Source: Basidiobolus meristosporus CBS 931.73 | Lineage: Eukaryota; Basidiobolomycota; Basidiobolomycetes; Basidiobolales; Basidiobolaceae | Assembly: GCA_002104905.1 (NCBI GenBank) | Contig: MCFE01001016.1 | Location: forward strand, 1-20,012 | DNA: 20,012 bases | Direction of reading: 5' to 3' | Shown: positions 17,047-20,012 of the stretch, in pieces | How positions within the stretch are numbered: position 1 is the stretch's first letter | Layout: each line of letters begins with the position of its first letter | Made by a program: the position numbers and the translations under genes | Notes under the pieces: model-generated | The model's input: the letters and a program-made list of their open reading frames with translations, nothing else | What the model was told of the DNA's origin: nothing | Database searches by the model: none

Positions 17047-17395
17047 TGTTGTAAGAGTCTTGGAGATATTGGAAGTGATTTGGAGAACAAGTAGATTATG
17101 TGGTTTTCACTTAATGATTTATTGAATGTAAAAGTAGTATTTATACTTTTACCTGGTCTTGGCATTACAAGCACATAGAATAGGTTAAGGAAGGTCCCAA
17201 GAACATGTGTGCAAAGTTTGGGGCTGTTTGGACAACTTTGAGAATTTTCATGTTCTGGGTACCTGGTATTTTGGTGAAAATATTCTAAGTAAATCCCAAC
17301 AAGGAATTTGGTCAGTATTCTCTAGGATTTGAAGGTGATGATCTAAGTGACTAAGTTAGGTGAATATTTAGGTGGAAATACAAATTTTTACAACA
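17047..17395 (-). repeat. 3' LTR of the younger copia copy (copy 1)
   Basis: 349 bp with TGTTGTAAGAG and TTTTTACAACA ends. It follows the copia stop codon by 11 bp on the minus strand. Its distal edge interrupts the RT of copy 2, so copy 1 inserted into copy 2. Confidence 0.88.
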
Positions 17396-17406
17396 CTCCC
17401 ACTCAG

Positions 17407-19233
17407 CTAAATGTTCATACTGACTAGTCCCAATTTTGACCTAAGATATTCAAACTTGTCTTTAGCTAATGGTTTGACAAATATGTCTGCAATCATTTCA
17501 TCTGTAGGACAGTAAACTAAGCTAACTAAGTTATTCTCTATAGCTTCTTGTATGAAATGATGTCTAATATCTATGTGCTTGGCTCTAGCATGAAAAGTTG
17601 GATTTCTACCTAATTGTATACATCCTTGGATATCTTGAAATAAAGTAATAGGCGTTTTTTGACATAGGCCTAAATCTGTAAAGAGCTTTCTTAACCACAT
17701 TGCTTCTTTTGTAGCTTCACAGGCTGCCATATACTCTGCCTCTGTAGTAGAAAGTGCTACAGTTGGTTGCTTTCTTGAATTCTGTGAATTGGCTCCTTTA
17801 CAGTAAAGAAAGGTGTATCCTGTGGTGGATCTTCTGTCTTCCAAATTTTGTCCCCAATCAGCATCAGAGTATCCCACAAGATCCTATTCTGAATCCTTAT
17901 AAGTGTATCTTAAGCAGATATCAGCAGTTCCTTTTAGGTATCTAAAAATCCGCTTAACCGCTGCAATATGATCAGATCCATAATTCTGATTATGTTGGCT
18001 GACAACTCCCACTGAATATGAGATATCTGGACGTGTTCCAAGCATGATATACATCAAACTGCCGGCCATAGATTGATAAGGAAAGTCAGGGCTTTCAGAT
18101 GGCACCAAGCTCTCTTGATTTGGTTGAGTTTTGACCAAGTTAAGGTTTGTCTCCAATGGGGTAGCTGCCAGTTTACAGTCTTCCATTTTGTACTTCTTTA
18201 ATATATCTTGAATATACTTGGATTGGCTTAGGGTGATAGTCTGGGTACTTCTGTCTATGGAGAACTTAATCCCTAAGTAGTAACTAAGTTCTCCTAGATT
18301 GGACATCTTGAACTCCTTAGATAGGCTAGATTTAGTCTCTTCCAATGTTTCTAGGTTATTAGCAGCTATAATAAGATCATCCACATATAGAGCTAATAGA
18401 ACTGGATTTGCTCTATCTGGCTTATAGTATATACTATAGTCAGCATTACTCCTTTTGAAACTCAAAGATTCCAAATAAGAATCTATCTTGCAATTCCAGG
18501 CTCTTGGTGATTGTTTGAGACCATGTAGTGACTTTTAAAGCTTGCAGACCAAATGGGGGTTATCTTGGTCAACAAACCCATCAGGCTGGTCCATGTATAT
18601 GTCCTCATCAAGTTCTCCATTCAAAAATGCAGTTTTTACATCCATTTGATGAATAAAAAACTTATATTTGGCTGCAATAGCCAATATTAATCTGATGGAA
18701 TTAAACTTGGCTACCGGTGCAAAGGTCTCAGTATAGTCAAGTCCTTTTGTTTGAGAATATCCTTTGGCTACAAGTCTTGCTTTGTATCTTTCAATTGTAC
18801 CATCAGCCTTGTATTTTGTCTTGAAGACCCATCTGCATCCAATTGATTTTTGGTTGATTGGTAATTTGACTAAGTCCCAAGTTTGATTTTCCATCAGGGC
18901 CTGATATTCCTCAGGCATGGCAGATCTCCAAAACTTTGTCTGAGGGCTATTTAGGGCCTCTTTTACAGTCTGGGGTTCATCAATATGGACTGAATAGGCA
19001 TAGGCTAAGTTTGTACCCTCATTAATATAGTAATTTGAGCTATTTCTTGTCCAATTGGATCTCTGGGCATTTGATACTGGAATGATCACTTCTGGGATAT
19101 TCCTGAGCACTGATTCTGGCTGAACCATGGTTGTAGAGTCCTCTGGAGTGAAAAAATTCTCATTGTTTTACTCTGATTCAATCCTGACAATTGGTGGACT
19201 TGAGATCAAATTTCTGTCATCATCTGATGTCAT
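17407..19233 (-). pseudogene. Ty1/copia polyprotein fragment (RT-RNase H), three stop codons (copy 1)
   Basis: About 609 codons are readable in one frame from an ATG at 19233 to a stop at 17407, interrupted by TAA at 19170-19168, TAA at 18537-18535 and TAG at 17886-17884. There is no frameshift. Reverse transcriptase (RVT_2) motifs are clear: RWVFKTKYKADGTIERYKARLVAKGY, VKTAFLNGELDEDIYM, HGLKQSPRAW and the catalytic YVDD at 18387-18376. RNase H follows with DADWG, TTEAEYMA, a D in FQDIQGC where DNQ is usual, and KHIDIRHHF. Gag, protease and integrase are absent: copia similarity ends near 19233, about 540 bp from the telomere. In RNA-templated transposition this protein would copy the element; here it is dead. 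Confidence 0.9.
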
Positions 19234-19327
19234 TTTTTGTGAGGTTAGGGGGAGGAAAGTCACCAAGTGGTGAAATCTTTATTTACTTATGACAAGTATC
19301 TAAAGAAGCCAAGTTAATCTGAAGTTA

Positions 19328-19456
19328 TTCCTAGAAAGCTAGGTCTGAGAGATATCTTCCTGGTAAGCCAGGTCTGAGAGTTGAGAAGCTGAGTGGTACT
19401 ATATTTCCTAGTTAGCTAGGTCTGAGAGAGGTTTCCTGGAAAGCCAGGCCTGAGAA
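19328..19456. repeat. Four 24-bp hairpin-forming repeats
   Basis: Copies at 19328-19351, 19357-19380, 19405-19428 and 19433-19456 share the form TTCCTRG-NNAG-CYAGGYCTGAGAR. Each contains a perfect 5-bp stem with a 4-nt loop: CCTAG/CTAGG in copies 1 and 3 and CCTGG/CCAGG in copies 2 and 4. The A-T to G-C changes are matched on both arms. Spacing is irregular (5, 24 and 4 bp). Confidence 0.85.
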
Positions 19457-19695
19457 GTGAGAATCTGAATATATCTGAGCTAAGTTATACTGGTTTGCGG
19501 TAGCTGAATTGTGGCCGGAATGGCCAGTAGACTGGGGCAACTGAGAGGAATTTCTGGGCGATCACTAGCCAAATTTACTAGGCAAATCTGGCCAATTAGC
19601 ATTTCAAGGATTTCAGCCAATCAGAGCCTTTACTTTGCCCGATGGTTGATCAAGCCATCTCCCAATGAGCACACATCAATTTATTAATCAAATTT

Positions 19696-19765
19696 TGCTG
19701 GATCCAGGATTTGAACCCACAACCATGGGTATGGAAGGGTTAGGGATAACCACAAGGCTGTGTTC
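19696..19765 (-). repeat. tRNA-like sequence, possible SINE head or decayed tRNA
   Basis: On the minus strand, GTTGTGGGTTCAAATCCTGGATCCAGCA resembles the T arm and 3' acceptor half of a tRNA. Box B GGTTCAAATCC (19717-19707) matches the consensus GGTTCRANYCC. A D-arm-like CAGCCTTGTGGTTATCC lies upstream at a plausible distance. The T stem has two wobble pairs and a mismatch, and no matching 5' acceptor strand (GCTGGAT) is present, so it is not a functional tRNA. Confidence 0.4.
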
Positions 19766-19767
19766 TT

Positions 19768-20012
19768 GGTTAGGGTTAGGGTTAGGGTTAGGGTTAGGGT
19801 TAGGGTTAGGGTTAGGGTTAGGGTTAGGGTTAGGGTTAGGGTTAGGGTTAGGGTTAGGGTTAGGGTTAGGGTTAGGGTTAGGGTTAGGGTTAGGGTTAGG
19901 GTTAGGGTTAGGGTTAGGGTTAGGGTTAGGGTTAGGGTTAGGGTTAGGGTTAGGGTTAGGGTTAGGGTTAGGGTTAGGGTTAGGGTTAGGGTTAGGGTTA
20001 GGGTTAGGGTTT
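19768..20012 (+). repeat. Telomere, (TTAGGG)n
   Basis: About 40 uninterrupted TTAGGG units with the G-rich strand running 5' to 3' toward the end of the window, the polarity of a right chromosome end. No variant units are seen except the last base (GGGTTT instead of GGGTTA). TTAGGG is the telomere unit of most filamentous and early-diverging fungi. Confidence 0.98.

Larger units (their letters stand above)
17047..19233 (-). mobile_element. 5'-truncated Ty1/copia element (copy 1)
   Basis: It comprises the 3' LTR plus the RT-RNase H part of the polyprotein, nested in copy 2. The 5' LTR, gag, protease and integrase are missing, and the continuation of copy 2 beyond the insertion is also missing. 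The simplest reading is loss of the distal part by chromosome breakage or exchange, followed by capture of subtelomeric sequence and a telomere. The exact right boundary (19233-19260) is uncertain. Confidence 0.8.
19234..19767. other. Subtelomeric spacer
   Basis: Sequence between the copia fragment and the telomere, with no coding region. It contains the hairpin repeats at 19328-19456, a CCAAT-like pair near 19590-19620, a tRNA-like stretch at 19696-19765, and short telomere-like GGGTTAGGG at 19737-19745. Confidence 0.6.

Noticed and set aside
17407-19233. Reading the three in-frame TAR codons of the copia fragment as reassigned sense codons
   Set aside because: Intact genes nearby use TAA (gypsy gag-pol) and TAG (SSH4-like, 108-aa ORF) as stops, and the second copia copy has CAG at one of the sites.
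19741-19750. TAGGGATAAC resembling half of a homing-endonuclease (I-SceI) site
   Set aside because: Only the first 10 bases match, and the motif is explained by telomere-like sequence next to the tRNA-like region.
1-20012. CRISPR arrays, riboswitches, bacterial operons
   Set aside because: The window is eukaryotic (spliced genes, Pol III genes, TTAGGG telomere) and no spaced identical repeats of CRISPR type are present.

Overview
This window is the right-hand end of a fungal chromosome. It finishes in about 245 bp of near-perfect TTAGGG repeat, G-rich strand running toward the terminus, so the sequence just left of it is subtelomeric. A fungal host is suggested by an Ssh4/Ear1-type SPRY-domain Rsp5 adaptor (minus strand, one intron) and a TFB2/p52 TFIIH subunit gene (plus strand, 12 exons with small GT-AG introns). 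The high intron density argues against a budding yeast and suits a filamentous or early-diverging fungus. I cannot name the species.

Layout. 1-998: a decayed coding remnant, then three head-to-tail LTR copies of a Ty1/copia family. 1593-5980: two divergent host genes, SSH4-like (minus) and TFB2 (plus). 6488-6814: an unrecognised 108-aa gene on the minus strand. 6815-8166: no gene I can assemble. 8171-13274: a complete, apparently very young Ty3/gypsy element on the minus strand, with 328-bp LTRs that look identical and one open 1439-codon gag-pol. It ends 10 bp before a tRNA-Pro(TGG) gene. 14449-14772: a solo LTR of the same family ending 7 bp before a tRNA-Thr(CGT) gene, followed 130 bp later by a U6 snRNA gene with its own TATA box. 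15593-19233: copia debris on the minus strand. One copy has an intact 3' LTR and a polyprotein broken only by three stop codons; it sits inside the RT region of an older, deleted copy. 19234-19767: subtelomeric sequence with four covarying hairpin repeats and a tRNA-like stretch, then the telomere.

The most notable biology is positional. Both gypsy-family insertions carry a 4-bp target duplication, lie in the same orientation and sit only a few bases upstream of a Pol III gene. This is the Ty3 type of targeting. It occurs here with a gag-pol whose integrase has a GPY/F module but no recognisable chromodomain. The host genes are housekeeping (transcription/repair and membrane-protein sorting) and show no functional link with the mobile elements.
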